Shown here: piece after piece, positions 1 to 7,898 of the stretch
Layout: each line of letters starts with the position of its first letter
Numbering within the stretch: the stretch's first letter is position 1
Origin: Pseudomonadota bacterium
GTDB taxonomy: Bacteria; Pseudomonadota; Alphaproteobacteria; Rhizobiales; Rhizobiaceae
Length of the DNA: 64,000 nt
Reading direction: 5' to 3'
Assembly: GCA_023404095.1 (NCBI GenBank)
Contig: JAEYDD010000026.1
Span: forward strand, 248,001 to 312,000
Translations under genes and position numbers: made by a program
The notes under the pieces: generated by a model
Databases searched by the model: none
The model's input: only the letters and a program-made list of their open reading frames with translations
Told to the model about the DNA's origin: nothing

Positions 1-783
1 CATTTCCGCAAGCAAAGCCACGTCCTGCCCGAACTTGCCGAGGCTGCCGGTGATCAGAGAAAGCAGGCCGGCGAATTCGGCGAGCGTGTCGCGCTGGCTG
101 TGCCACTGCACCCGGTCGACAAGGCCAAGCCGGGTAGCCAGAGCAGCGCGCACGGCTGGCCCGCTGTCGCCGAGCTTTTCCAGAGTACCTGCGGCCCCGC
201 CGAACTGGACGGCGAAGCCGTGCGCGGCGAAATCGGCAAGTCGGGCGGCTGTCCGCTCAAGCGGTGCGCTCCAGGCGCAGATCCGGTCGAAGACGGTGAT
301 CGGGATCGCCGCCTGCATGCGGGTGTAGCCCATGAGAGGCCGCTGCCCGTCCCGTTCCGAAAGGGTGGCGAGACCGGCGACAGTAGCCGCCAGCCTTCCA
401 GCAAGGATATCCGTCGCCGCCTTCAGGCGCAGCACGAGGCTTGTGTCGATCGCGTCCTGGCTTGTGGCGCCGAAATGCACCTTGTCGCGTGCGGGAGCGG
501 CGACCGCCTGACGCATCTGTCGAACCAGTTCCGGGATGACGACCCCGTCCTTCGAGACGCCGCTCTTCAGCGCCGCGATGTCCGGCGCGAACACGGAGAG
601 CCCCTCAATGATGGCAATAGCGTCGTCCTTTGCGAGGATGCCGCAGTCCGCCTCCGCCTGGGCCAGTGCGGTTTCGAAACGGATCATCGCATCGATGTCC
701 GCCTCCGCCGAAAAGAGCGACGTAATCTCATCGTCGCCCAGAAGGCCGGACAGGAAGGGATGCTCGAATGGGGTAAGGCTCAT
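1..783 (-). CDS. pcaB: 3-carboxy-cis,cis-muconate cycloisomerase, partial (left edge)
   Basis: N-terminal 261 residues of PcaB, which converts 3-carboxy-cis,cis-muconate to 4-carboxymuconolactone in the protocatechuate branch of the beta-ketoadipate pathway. The minus-strand frame opens at an ATG ending at 783 (start MSLTPFEHPFLSGLLGDDE) and runs open to the window edge. Seen: a helical fumarase/aspartase-superfamily N-terminus and the conserved segment HFGATSQDAIDTS. The superfamily signature loop and the C-terminus lie outside the window. It is the last visible gene of pcaDCHGB, 7 bp after pcaG, so it is probably co-transcribed and PcaQ-activated. Identification is firm because family motifs and operon context agree. 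Confidence 0.93.
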   Translation of the reverse strand, partial: MSLTPFEHPFLSGLLGDDEITSLFSAEADIDAMIRFETALAQAEADCGILAKDDAIAIIEGLSVFAPDIAALKSGVSKDGVVIPELVRQMRQAVAAPARDKVHFGATSQDAIDTSLVLRLKAATDILAGRLAATVAGLATLSERDGQRPLMGYTRMQAAIPITVFDRICAWSAPLERTAARLADFAAHGFAVQFGGAAGTLEKLGDSGPAVRAALATRLGLVDRVQWHSQRDTLAEFAGLLSLITGSLGKFGQDVALLAEM

Positions 784-790
784 GATCGTG

Positions 791-1411
791 TCAGATGTCG
801 AAGAACACCGTTTCGCCCTCGCCCTGAAGGCGAATGTCGAAGCGATAGGTGTTGTCGCCTTCCTTCTTCGCGATCAGCGTGGGGACGCGGACCTTGTGTT
901 CGATGCGGGCGAGAATGGGATCTTCTGCGTTTGCCGCTTCCTCCTCCGGAAAATACATCCGCGTGTGAAGCCCGATATTGATGCCGCGTGCAACGATCCA
1001 GAAGGTCACGTGCGGAGCCATCCAGCGCCCGTCCTTGAAGGGCACCCGGCCGGGCTTGATCGTCTCGAAGACGAATTCGCCGGTGTCCATGTCGCCCGGC
1101 GAACGGCCCCAGCCGACGAAATTCGGGTCTGCAGCGCCGCGCGTCTCACTCGGGCTGTTGTAGAATCCGGCGTCGTCGGCCTGCCAGATCTCCACCAGGG
1201 CGTCCTTCAGGGCGTTGCCGCCGCCGTCGTAGACGGTCCCGCGAATGGTGATGCGCTGGCCGCGCGTCTGCTCGTTGTAGAGGGCGCCGGAGCCCAGGTC
1301 CTTCTCGAAGACGCCGTGAATGCCGACGAAATTCGGCGTGCAGCCGATGTGCACATAGGGACCTGCGGTCTGCGAAGCGCTTTCCTTGAGATAGCCAAGC
1401 GGTTGAACCAT
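791..1411 (-). CDS. pcaG: protocatechuate 3,4-dioxygenase alpha subunit
   Basis: 206-residue alpha chain of protocatechuate 3,4-dioxygenase, the intradiol enzyme that cleaves protocatechuate with O2 to 3-carboxy-cis,cis-muconate. The protein has the intradiol-dioxygenase beta-sandwich pattern: an N-terminal SQTAGPYVHIGCTP, then ALVEIWQADDAGFY and a late MAPHVTFWIVARGINIGLHTR region (cited in parts). As is typical of the alpha subunit it does not carry the complete iron ligand set, which belongs to PcaH. Length matches the family (about 200). It lies 1 bp after pcaH in the same operon, so the two subunits are probably made in fixed ratio. Confidence 0.95.
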   Translation of the reverse strand: MVQPLGYLKESASQTAGPYVHIGCTPNFVGIHGVFEKDLGSGALYNEQTRGQRITIRGTVYDGGGNALKDALVEIWQADDAGFYNSPSETRGAADPNFVGWGRSPGDMDTGEFVFETIKPGRVPFKDGRWMAPHVTFWIVARGINIGLHTRMYFPEEEAANAEDPILARIEHKVRVPTLIAKKEGDNTYRFDIRLQGEGETVFFDI

Positions 1412-1412
1412 G

Positions 1413-2153
1413 TCAGTTGCCCTCCGGACGGTTCTCGAAGAAGGTGGAGCGACGGCCTCTGAGGACGATGTCGAACTTGTAGGCGCGCATGTCCATTGGA
1501 ATGGTCGCGTTCATGTCGAGCGGTGCGATCAACTGGCGGATGGCGTCTTCGTCCGGGATCGTTTTCACGATCGGACACTTCCAGATCAGCGGATCGCCCT
1601 CAAAGTACATCTGCGTGATCAGCCGTTGCTGGAAGCCGTGGCCGAAGATCGAGAAGTGGATGTGTGCCGGACGCCAGTCGTTGACGCCGTTGGGCCAGGG
1701 ATAGGGACCAGGCTGGATGGTCTTGAACCAATAGTAGCCGTTTTCGTCGGTGATGGTGCGGCCGACGCCGCCGAAATTCGGATCGACCGCGGCAAGATAG
1801 GTTTCCTTCTTGTGGCGGTAGCGGCCGCCGGCATTGGCCTGCCAGAATTCGACCAGCGCTCCGTCGACGCCACGCCCGCTTTCGTCGAGCACGCGGCCAT
1901 GTACGAGAATGCGCGGTCCGATCGGCATTTCGCCCGGGCGGGCATAGTTCAGGATCAGGTCGTTATCCAGCGGATTGAGCATGCCGTGGCCGAAGACCGG
2001 GCCGGTGATCTCGCTCTTCGTGCCTTCCAGAGAAATCAGCGCGCGCTGTGGCGACCGCAGCACCGTCGTCTTGTACCACGGGGTAAACGCAGGGGGCTGC
2101 ATCTCGCGGTCGCGGGCGAAAAATGGCCCCGTCTCGGGCGGTCGGTTGCTCAT
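1413..2153 (-). CDS. pcaH: protocatechuate 3,4-dioxygenase beta subunit
   Basis: 246-residue beta subunit, which holds the non-heme Fe(III) site. Visible features are the intradiol core with DGALVEFWQANAGGRYRHK (the tyrosine there is a candidate iron ligand) and the WRPAHIHFSIFGHGFQQR segment carrying the two conserved histidines. The ATG at 2153 overlaps the pcaC stop by four bases (ATGA type), suggesting translational coupling in the order pcaD-pcaC-pcaH-pcaG-pcaB. With PcaG it forms the cytoplasmic ring-cleaving enzyme that commits protocatechuate to the beta-ketoadipate route. Length is normal for the family. Confidence 0.95.
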   Translation of the reverse strand: MSNRPPETGPFFARDREMQPPAFTPWYKTTVLRSPQRALISLEGTKSEITGPVFGHGMLNPLDNDLILNYARPGEMPIGPRILVHGRVLDESGRGVDGALVEFWQANAGGRYRHKKETYLAAVDPNFGGVGRTITDENGYYWFKTIQPGPYPWPNGVNDWRPAHIHFSIFGHGFQQRLITQMYFEGDPLIWKCPIVKTIPDEDAIRQLIAPLDMNATIPMDMRAYKFDIVLRGRRSTFFENRPEGN

Positions 2154-2569
2154 CCCTTGTTCTCCTCCTCGGAAGTATTGGCGCGCCGTTCGGCCAGCGC
2201 AAGCTTTGCGATCTTGAAGGCATGATTGGCCGCCGGTACGCCGGCGTAGATCGCCACATGCATCAGCGCCTCGCGGATATCCTCCTCCGTCGCGCCCGTG
2301 TTGGCGGTCGCCCGCACGTGCATGGCCACTTCATCGTCCTGACCGAGGGCCGCCAGAAGCGCGATGGTGACGATCGAGCGCTCACGCTTGGTCCACTGCG
2401 TGCCCGACCAGACGGTGCCCCATGCGGACTCCGTGATCAGCGTCTGGAACGGCTGGTCGAAGGCGGTCGCCTGCGCGCTGGCCCGGTCCACATGGGCATC
2501 GCCCAGAACGGAGCGGCGCGTTTCCATGCCTTTGGCATAGCGTTCGCTTGGCGCTGCGGGTTGGTTCAT
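2150..2569 (-). CDS. pcaC: 4-carboxymuconolactone decarboxylase
   Basis: 139-residue small all-helical protein of the carboxymuconolactone decarboxylase (AhpD-like fold) family. It decarboxylates 4-carboxymuconolactone to 3-oxoadipate enol-lactone. Visible family features are the N-terminal RYAKGMETRRSVLGDAHVDR segment, the WTKRERSIVTIALLAALG helix and a C-terminal ATEEDIREALMHVAIYAGVPAA stretch (cited in parts). It sits between pcaD (3 bp gap) and pcaH (4 bp overlap). It is a free-standing PcaC and not the PcaL fusion with PcaD found in some bacteria. Confidence 0.95.
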   Translation of the reverse strand: MNQPAAPSERYAKGMETRRSVLGDAHVDRASAQATAFDQPFQTLITESAWGTVWSGTQWTKRERSIVTIALLAALGQDDEVAMHVRATANTGATEEDIREALMHVAIYAGVPAANHAFKIAKLALAERRANTSEEENKG

Positions 2570-2572
2570 GGC

Positions 2573-3370
2573 TCAGGACTCCGGCAAGGTTTTCAAAAAG
2601 GCTCCGACAGTTGCGGCATAGGCTGCGGGCTGTTCGATGCAGGGGATATGGCCGCAGCCCTCGATCACAGAAAAACGGCTGCCGGGGACGAGATCGGCCA
2701 GCGACCGCACCAGGGCAGGCGGCGTGGAGCCGTCCTGGTCGCCGACGACGCAAAGCGTCGGTACAGCGATTTTTGCGGCGGCATCCGTGTAGTCCGCGTC
2801 GCGGATCGCAGCGCAGGTGCCGCAATATCCATCCAGGGGCTGCCGTGCGAGCATGTTGCGGCAACCGGCATAGACCGCATTGTCGGGTGTGCGGAAGGCC
2901 GGCGTGAACCAGCGCTCCATGATGGGGTCGACCATGCCGTCAAGGCCATCTTTCAGGATGGTGGCAATCCGGTCGTTCCACATGTCCGCAGAGCCGATCC
3001 TGTGGGCGGTGTTGGAGAGAACCAGCGCCCGGACGAGGTCGGCCCGTTTCGCATGTAGCGCCTGCGCGATGAGGCCGCCGACAGAAAGGCCCCAGATCAC
3101 CGCGTCGCCGATACCGAGATGGTCGAGCAGCGCGATCAGGTCGCCGGCATGGGTCTCGATCGCGTAGGGCGGCTTGCCGATGTCCGACAGGCCGTGGCCG
3201 CGCTTGTCGTGCAGCACGTATGCGTAGCCCTCGCCAAGCGCCGCCATGACCGGTTCCCAGATGCGGAAATCGGTGCCCAGCGAATTGATGAAGGCGATGA
3301 CGGGCTTGCCTTCGCCGATGCCGATCGCGCGATAGTGGATCGCCGCGTCGCCGACCTTCAAAAATCTCAT
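2573..3370 (-). CDS. pcaD: 3-oxoadipate enol-lactonase
   Basis: 265-residue alpha/beta hydrolase that opens 3-oxoadipate enol-lactone to 3-oxoadipate. Visible are the oxyanion segment FINSLGTDFRIWEPVM, DKRGHGLSD, the nucleophile elbow GLSVGG (Ser within G-x-S-x-G), an acid in VVGDQDGSTP and the catalytic His near IEGCGHIPCIEQP. The start ATG at 3370 is preceded by the ribosome-binding sequence AAGAGGAG seven bases upstream. It is the first gene of the pca operon and is divergent from pcaQ, with the PcaQ box about 75 bp upstream. Confidence 0.94.
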   Translation of the reverse strand: MRFLKVGDAAIHYRAIGIGEGKPVIAFINSLGTDFRIWEPVMAALGEGYAYVLHDKRGHGLSDIGKPPYAIETHAGDLIALLDHLGIGDAVIWGLSVGGLIAQALHAKRADLVRALVLSNTAHRIGSADMWNDRIATILKDGLDGMVDPIMERWFTPAFRTPDNAVYAGCRNMLARQPLDGYCGTCAAIRDADYTDAAAKIAVPTLCVVGDQDGSTPPALVRSLADLVPGSRFSVIEGCGHIPCIEQPAAYAATVGAFLKTLPES

Positions 3371-3393
3371 CGGTCAATCTCCTCTTGATCGGC

Positions 3394-3422
3394 ATATTGC
3401 AATGACGATACGGTTAAGTAAA
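3394..3422 (-). promoter_or_regulatory. candidate pcaD promoter
   Basis: On the minus strand TTTACT (3422-3417) and CAATAT (3399-3394) are spaced 17 bp. Both are weak matches, as expected for a LysR-activated promoter. A start site near 3387 would put the PcaQ box centre at about -65, the usual LysR recognition position, and a lone GGTTAA half site (3412-3417) next to the -35. Inferred from geometry only. Confidence 0.3.
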
Positions 3423-3443
3423 ATGAGTTTTTCTTCTCTAGAG

Positions 3444-3459
3444 ATAACCTGTAGGTTAT
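3444..3459. promoter_or_regulatory. PcaQ box (ATAACC-N4-GGTTAT)
   Basis: Perfect inverted repeat ATAACC TGTA GGTTAT between pcaD and pcaQ. It matches the PcaQ binding motif described for Agrobacterium and Sinorhizobium (ATAACC-N4-GGTTAA). Its last two bases are the first two bases of the pcaQ start codon (3458), so a bound regulator would cover the pcaQ initiation site as well as activate pcaD. Confidence 0.8.
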
Positions 3460-4399
3460 GGTTCTCCCGGTCGATCCCCGCATCAAATTTCGCCATCTGC
3501 AGAGTTTCGTGGAGGTGGCGCGCCAGAAGAGCGTCAACGGGGCGGCAGCCACGCTGAATGTCAGCCAGCCCGCGGTAACGAAGACCATCCGTGAACTGGA
3601 GGAGATCCTCGGCATCGCCCTGTTCGAGCGGGAAGGGCGGGGGATCCGAACCAGCAGCCATGGCGAGGTGTTCCTGCGGCACGCGGCGGCGACACTGACG
3701 GCGCTTCGCCAGGCAGTCGATTCGGTTTCCTACGAGATGGCCCGCTCCGCGCCTCCGGTTCGCATCGGCGCATTGCCGACCGTCTCCGTTCGCATCATGC
3801 CGAAAGCGATGACTCACTTTCTGGCGGAGCGCACCGGCAGCCCGGTCAAGATCGTCACCGGCGAGAACGCGGTTCTGATCGAGCAATTGCGTGTGGGCGA
3901 GCTCGATCTCGTCGTTGGCCGCCTTGCGTCGCCGGAAAAGATGACCGGCCTCGTTTTCGAGCATCTCTATTCCGAACAGGTGCTCTTCGTCGTTCGCGCC
4001 GGTCACCCCCTGCTGGCAACCGGCGTATCCGTGTTCGACCGACTGCGCGAATTTCCGGTGCTGCTGCCGACACGAAACTCGGTGATCCGCCCGATCGTCG
4101 AGCAGTACCTGATCGCCAACGGCGTGCCCGCGTTGCCGACACAGATCGAGACCGTTTCGGACGCGTTCGGGCGCGCCTTCCTGCGCATTAGCGACGCGGT
4201 CTGGATCATCTCCGAAGGGGTCGTCGCGGCTGATATCGCCGATGGCGTTCTGGCGGCCCTGCCGATGGAGACGACGGATACGCGCGGGCCGGTCGGACTG
4301 ACGATGCGCGCTGATACGCTGCCTTCCCTGCCGCTGACGCTGTTGATCCAGGCGATCCGCGCGGTGGCCTCGGACGCGGCGCCCGCCGTGCGGATGTGA
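3458..4399 (+). CDS. pcaQ: LysR-family regulator of the pca operon
   Basis: 313-residue LysR-type regulator. The N-terminal winged helix-turn-helix spans roughly residues 8-66 (RIKFRHLQSFVEVARQKSV, then NVSQPAVTKTIRELEEILG), followed by a LysR substrate-binding domain (about 95-300). In rhizobia PcaQ activates pcaDCHGB in response to 3-carboxy-cis,cis-muconate or its lactone. The gene diverges from pcaD over an 87 bp gap. No strong Shine-Dalgarno precedes the ATG, and the operator overlaps that codon, which would allow low or autorepressed expression. Assignment rests on the domain, the position and the matching operator. Confidence 0.9.
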   Translation: MVLPVDPRIKFRHLQSFVEVARQKSVNGAAATLNVSQPAVTKTIRELEEILGIALFEREGRGIRTSSHGEVFLRHAAATLTALRQAVDSVSYEMARSAPPVRIGALPTVSVRIMPKAMTHFLAERTGSPVKIVTGENAVLIEQLRVGELDLVVGRLASPEKMTGLVFEHLYSEQVLFVVRAGHPLLATGVSVFDRLREFPVLLPTRNSVIRPIVEQYLIANGVPALPTQIETVSDAFGRAFLRISDAVWIISEGVVAADIADGVLAALPMETTDTRGPVGLTMRADTLPSLPLTLLIQAIRAVASDAAPAVRM

Positions 4400-4449
4400 G
4401 GCGTCCGCGACATCTTCGCTTCGTGAATCAAGAAACCGAAGTCCGGGCG

Positions 4450-5331
4450 TCAGAACCGGACGCGGAACTCCGGCCTGCCCCGCACACCCGGCTTGAGCGC
4501 CAGCACCTTGCCGGCGAGCGGCTGCGCGGCCCGCTCGGTTTCCGTCAGCGGTTCGGTGGCCGAGGTCAGGTAGAGTTCATCCAAGTCGCGGCCGCCGAAG
4601 CAGCAGCAGGTCGGATAGGTCACCGGCAGGTCGATGGCCATGGAAACCTCGCCGGAAGGCGCAAAGCGCAGCAGTCGGCCGCCGGCATATTCGGCATTCC
4701 AGAGATACCCGTCGGCATCGACGCAGCTTCCATCGGGGCGGGCAGGGGCAGTCGTCCTGGCGAAGCTGCGCGGTGGCCCGCGGCGGCCAGTTTCGGGGTC
4801 ATAGTCGCAGGCCCAGATTTCATAGGCGCGCGTATCGCAGAAATACATCCGCTTCCCCACGGGGTCGAAAGCGAGCCCGTTCGGGATGGCGAGGTGTTCG
4901 GCTTCGACCGTCGTGGTCAGATCGGCGCCAACGCGGTAGAGCGCGCCGACCGGGGCATAGTCCGCCTCCCGCAACGTTCCGACCCAGAAGTTCCCGGCGG
5001 GATCAGCCCTTCCGTCGTTCTTGCGATGTCCGGTCTTTCCCGGCTCCGGATCGCAAAGGAATTCCTGCATGCCCGTTTCCGGCTCGTAGGCGAAGAGCCC
5101 GTTGTCGCAGGCAAGCAGTAGCCCGCCCGTATGACGGAGCGCGATCGAGCCGATGCGGAGGGCTGAGACCGGGTGGCGGCGGCATTCTCCGGTTGCCGGA
5201 TCGTAGCTCCAGAGGGTCGGCGTCAGCACGTCGACCCACCACAGGCGCGCGGTTCGTTCGCACCAGATCGGACACTCGCCGAGCCGGTTCGCTTCTGCAC
5301 CGAGCACCTGGTAGTCCGCTGTTCCCGTCAT
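4450..5331 (-). CDS. SMP-30/gluconolactonase-family lactonase
   Basis: 293-residue SMP-30/Cgr1-type six-bladed beta-propeller, a divalent-metal sugar lactonase or regucalcin-like protein. Family features seen are LGECPIWCE (metal-binding Glu), HRKNDGRADPAGNFWVGT, IPNGLAFDP and RPDGSCVDADGYLWNAEY, the last two contributing the usual Asn and Asp ligands. The frame stays open upstream of 5331, but the extra 69 residues would overlap the upstream gene and are not family-like, so the ATG at 5331 (after CAGGAAACGACG) was chosen. It is probably cotranscribed with the binding protein at 5400-6527, separated by a strong hairpin. Substrate is unknown. Confidence 0.85.
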   Translation of the reverse strand: MTGTADYQVLGAEANRLGECPIWCERTARLWWVDVLTPTLWSYDPATGECRRHPVSALRIGSIALRHTGGLLLACDNGLFAYEPETGMQEFLCDPEPGKTGHRKNDGRADPAGNFWVGTLREADYAPVGALYRVGADLTTTVEAEHLAIPNGLAFDPVGKRMYFCDTRAYEIWACDYDPETGRRGPPRSFARTTAPARPDGSCVDADGYLWNAEYAGGRLLRFAPSGEVSMAIDLPVTYPTCCCFGGRDLDELYLTSATEPLTETERAAQPLAGKVLALKPGVRGRPEFRVRF

Positions 5332-5353
5332 TCGAAAACGTCGTTTCCTGATG

Positions 5354-5390
5354 GTCGCCCCGAGCCGGCGGTGAGGCCGGGCGGGGCGAC
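5354..5390 (-). terminator. hairpin between binding-protein and lactonase genes
   Basis: Nine-pair stem GTCGCCCCG (5354-5362) with CGGGGCGAC (5382-5390), continued by an inner CCGGC/GCCGG stem and a six-base loop. No T-run follows on the minus strand, so it looks like an mRNA-stabilising or partially terminating element that lets the periplasmic binding protein be made in excess over the lactonase. Confidence 0.5.
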
Positions 5391-5399
5391 GATGGCGGC

Positions 5400-6527
5400 T
5401 CAGAGCGCCGGGACCGTGGAAACGACGACGGACTGTCCGTCCTTCACCTCGACCATGAAGCTCGGACGGGACATCTCGCCGCGCTCGTCCCAGCAGGTGT
5501 CGAGCAGGATGTTCGGATAGTCCTTCGCCTCCAGGCACAGGCCATGCATCTTCTGCACGAAGGCTTCGCGGTCGAAGCTGCCGACCATCTCGGTGACATA
5601 CTTGGTCGTCCAGGCCGCGATATAGCCCTTGATCGCATCCTGAATCGGCTTGTGCCCGTACTTTGCCTCGAACTTCTGCGCGACGGCTGCGATTTCCGGC
5701 GCAGTCACCGGCAGGTTGACGCGGGCGATGGCGCCGTCGGCAGCCGCTCCGGCGAGATCGATCACCTTCTGGTCGTTCAGCGTGGTTTCGCCCACCAGCG
5801 GCATCGGCAGCGCCTGCTTGCGTGCCTCGACGAGGAAGCGGGCGGACTCCTCCTGGTTCATGTAGACGAAGACGGCTTCGGCGCCGGAGGCCTTCAGCTT
5901 GGCGATGTCGGCACCGTAGTCGGTCTGTGCCTGCTCGGAGGGTACGTCGATGACCACTTCGATACCGGCGTTCTCCATTTCCTTCAGGAAGACGTCGTGG
6001 CCGCCCTTGCCGAACTCGTTGTTGACCCAGGCGATGCCGATCTTCTTCACCTTCAGCGTGTCGGCGAAGTACTTGGTCAGGCCGGGAATGCCCTTCTGGG
6101 CGCCCATCGACGTGCGGAAGATGTAGGGATTGCCCTTCTCGACGATCGCGGGCGCTTCCGAACCCGTAAACTGCGGCACGCCGTTCTGCTTGGCGACGAG
6201 CATGTTGACCACGGTCGAGCCGGAATAGATCGTACCCCAGATCACATAGGCTTCCGCGTCGATCGCCTTCTGAACCAGGGCGCGCGAGATCTGCGGGTCT
6301 GTCTGCGTGTCGTAGCTGGTGACCTCGATCGGCTTGCCGAGAATGCCGCCCTGGGCATTGATTTCTTCTACGGCCAGGAGGGCGCCTTCGTTCCAGTTCG
6401 TGCCGGAGGGGGCGCCGGCGCCGGAGAGTTCGGCGACGATGCCGATCTTCACGGTTTCCTCGGCGTGGGCGATGCCGATGGTCGTCATCAACGCGGTCGT
6501 CAGAGCCAGAATTGTCTTGCGGGTCAT
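5400..6527 (-). CDS. branched-chain-type ABC substrate-binding protein (orphan)
   Basis: 375-residue periplasmic binding protein of the Leu/Ile/Val (Peripla_BP_6) family. A Sec signal peptide (MTRKTILALTTALMTTIGIA, cleavage after AHA) is followed by VKIGIVAELSGAGAPSGT and the two-lobed fold with NNEFGKGGHDVF. Start chosen at 6527, not the in-frame ATG four codons earlier, because GGGAGG lies just before it. No permease or ATPase gene is adjacent, so it must serve a transporter encoded elsewhere. Neighbouring pca genes and a lactonase hint at an aromatic or sugar-acid ligand; S. meliloti has a PcaQ-regulated protocatechuate ABC system of this family. That link is inference. Confidence 0.85.
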   Translation of the reverse strand: MTRKTILALTTALMTTIGIAHAEETVKIGIVAELSGAGAPSGTNWNEGALLAVEEINAQGGILGKPIEVTSYDTQTDPQISRALVQKAIDAEAYVIWGTIYSGSTVVNMLVAKQNGVPQFTGSEAPAIVEKGNPYIFRTSMGAQKGIPGLTKYFADTLKVKKIGIAWVNNEFGKGGHDVFLKEMENAGIEVVIDVPSEQAQTDYGADIAKLKASGAEAVFVYMNQEESARFLVEARKQALPMPLVGETTLNDQKVIDLAGAAADGAIARVNLPVTAPEIAAVAQKFEAKYGHKPIQDAIKGYIAAWTTKYVTEMVGSFDREAFVQKMHGLCLEAKDYPNILLDTCWDERGEMSRPSFMVEVKDGQSVVVSTVPAL

Positions 6528-6767
6528 GTGTCCTCCCATTCGCGGATCTCGGGCGCCGGCATCGTCTTTGCGTGCCGGGCCGAACGTGAGTTGCAGTTCG
6601 TTGCGTCGTGTCGTTTGCGGATTCTGGACAAGCCGGCCGGGTGCTCGGCCATGACTCGTCTCCCGTGAACCGGGCCAGCGTGCTCCTCCGCAGTGTCCGA
6701 TTGGCTCAGCCTATCGGCTCGATGGATGAATTTCCCTTACTAAATTGGCGTTCCTCATAACATCAGG

Positions 6768-7634
6768 TTAATCGCCGGAGACGCTGTTGGCGAGCAAGTG
6801 CCTGACATAGCTGATGCTTTTCTCCAGTGCTGTGTCCTCGCTGCCGTAACCCGGTGCCAGGTAGTCGATCTCGAGTGCGAGGACGCCGTCATAGCCCGCT
6901 CCCAGAAGTGCCGTGAGAGCAAAAGACATGTCGATCAGGCCTTCGCCGACCGGAACACTGGGCCAGAAGGCGATCGTATCGGGATCGCCGCCGCGCGCCA
7001 TGATATCCTTGATGTGCGTGGCGCGTGCATAAGGGGCCATGCGACGGATGGCCTCTTTCGGATTCTCGTGCATGCGCAGATTGTTCGCGGTATCCAGGCA
7101 GATGCCGAAATAGGGCGAACCAATGGTCTCGACGAGGTCGACGATCTCGTCGGTCAGAAGGTCTATGTGGTTTTCGACGGCGAGGACGATCTTTCGCGCC
7201 TCTGCGGCACGCAGTAGCTGTTCTAGCGTCGGGAGGAGGCTTGCCTTGTGTTCTGCCCAGCTTGCGGGCCGGGTGCCACGTCCACCGGCGCAGATGCGCA
7301 TGACTTTCGCCCCGACTGCGTCCGCATCCGCAAGGCTTGCAAGCGCGCCTTCGAGCGCCTGCGGCGTCTTGCCGGAGTGGAAGCCGCGCGGGTGTCCCCA
7401 CGCCCAGACCCGCTCCAGTCCGAGAAGGTCGAGGCGGCGGCGGATCTCGCCGGTGAGATCCTTGTCGCCGACGGGCAGAAAGCACGATTCGAGTGAGACT
7501 GCCTCGACGCCGAGGCTGCTCGCGCGGTCGAGAAAATCCCACACCGTCCAGCGGCTGCCGGGGTCCGTTTCGAGGCCGGCGTAAGTCTCGCCGAAGTAGC
7601 GATGGAACGTGTAGGAATCGATGCCGAGTTTCAC
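6768..7634 (-). CDS. TIM-barrel sugar isomerase/epimerase family protein
   Basis: 288-residue AP-endonuclease-2/xylose-isomerase-like TIM barrel. Starts at GTG 7634 (MKLGIDSYTFHRYFGE), chosen because AGGAGGAGG lies seven bases upstream and because upstream residues are not family-like. Probable metal ligands are visible: Glu in LAVENHIDL, Asp in GICLDTANN, His in ATHIKDIM and Glu in LALEIDYL. Such proteins are isomerases, epimerases or dehydratases of sugars, keto-acids and cyclitols; the substrate cannot be told from sequence. It is co-oriented with the binding-protein and lactonase genes over a 240 bp gap in which no further gene is seen. Confidence 0.8.
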   Translation of the reverse strand: MKLGIDSYTFHRYFGETYAGLETDPGSRWTVWDFLDRASSLGVEAVSLESCFLPVGDKDLTGEIRRRLDLLGLERVWAWGHPRGFHSGKTPQALEGALASLADADAVGAKVMRICAGGRGTRPASWAEHKASLLPTLEQLLRAAEARKIVLAVENHIDLLTDEIVDLVETIGSPYFGICLDTANNLRMHENPKEAIRRMAPYARATHIKDIMARGGDPDTIAFWPSVPVGEGLIDMSFALTALLGAGYDGVLALEIDYLAPGYGSEDTALEKSISYVRHLLANSVSGD

Positions 7635-7827
7635 CGCCGGTCCTCCTCCTGGTGATTGCGGGGCGCATAGCAGGAAAATGGAATGCGCACGAGAGGCGAT
7701 CGGCATTCAAGGGAGATGGAAAAGGGGCGGGGGCATGCGCCGGGCGGGGTGAAAGTGCCCAAAAGTTTTTCTGCGGTCGATATTTTCCGCTCGTTTCTAG
7801 GAGAAAAATCTAATCAGCGCAGCAAGG

Positions 7828-7857
7828 TTGGAATGCGCGTTCTCGAATTTCTATAAT
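7828..7857 (+). promoter_or_regulatory. sigma70-type promoter of the ssu operon
   Basis: TTGGAA (7828-7833), an 18 bp spacer and a perfect TATAAT (7852-7857), in a markedly AT-rich patch. A dyad TCTAT-N7-ATAGA (7850-7866) overlaps the -10 and could bind a repressor. Transcription would begin near 7864, 35 bp before ssuA. Confidence 0.55.
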
Positions 7858-7898
7858 TATCATAGATTATATAGGAATAATCAATTTCGGGGAATGCC

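Noticed and set aside
6757..6770. Second PcaQ box
   Set aside because: Half sites resemble the motif but the spacing is one base short and it overlaps the stop codon of the upstream gene; kept only as a weak lead.
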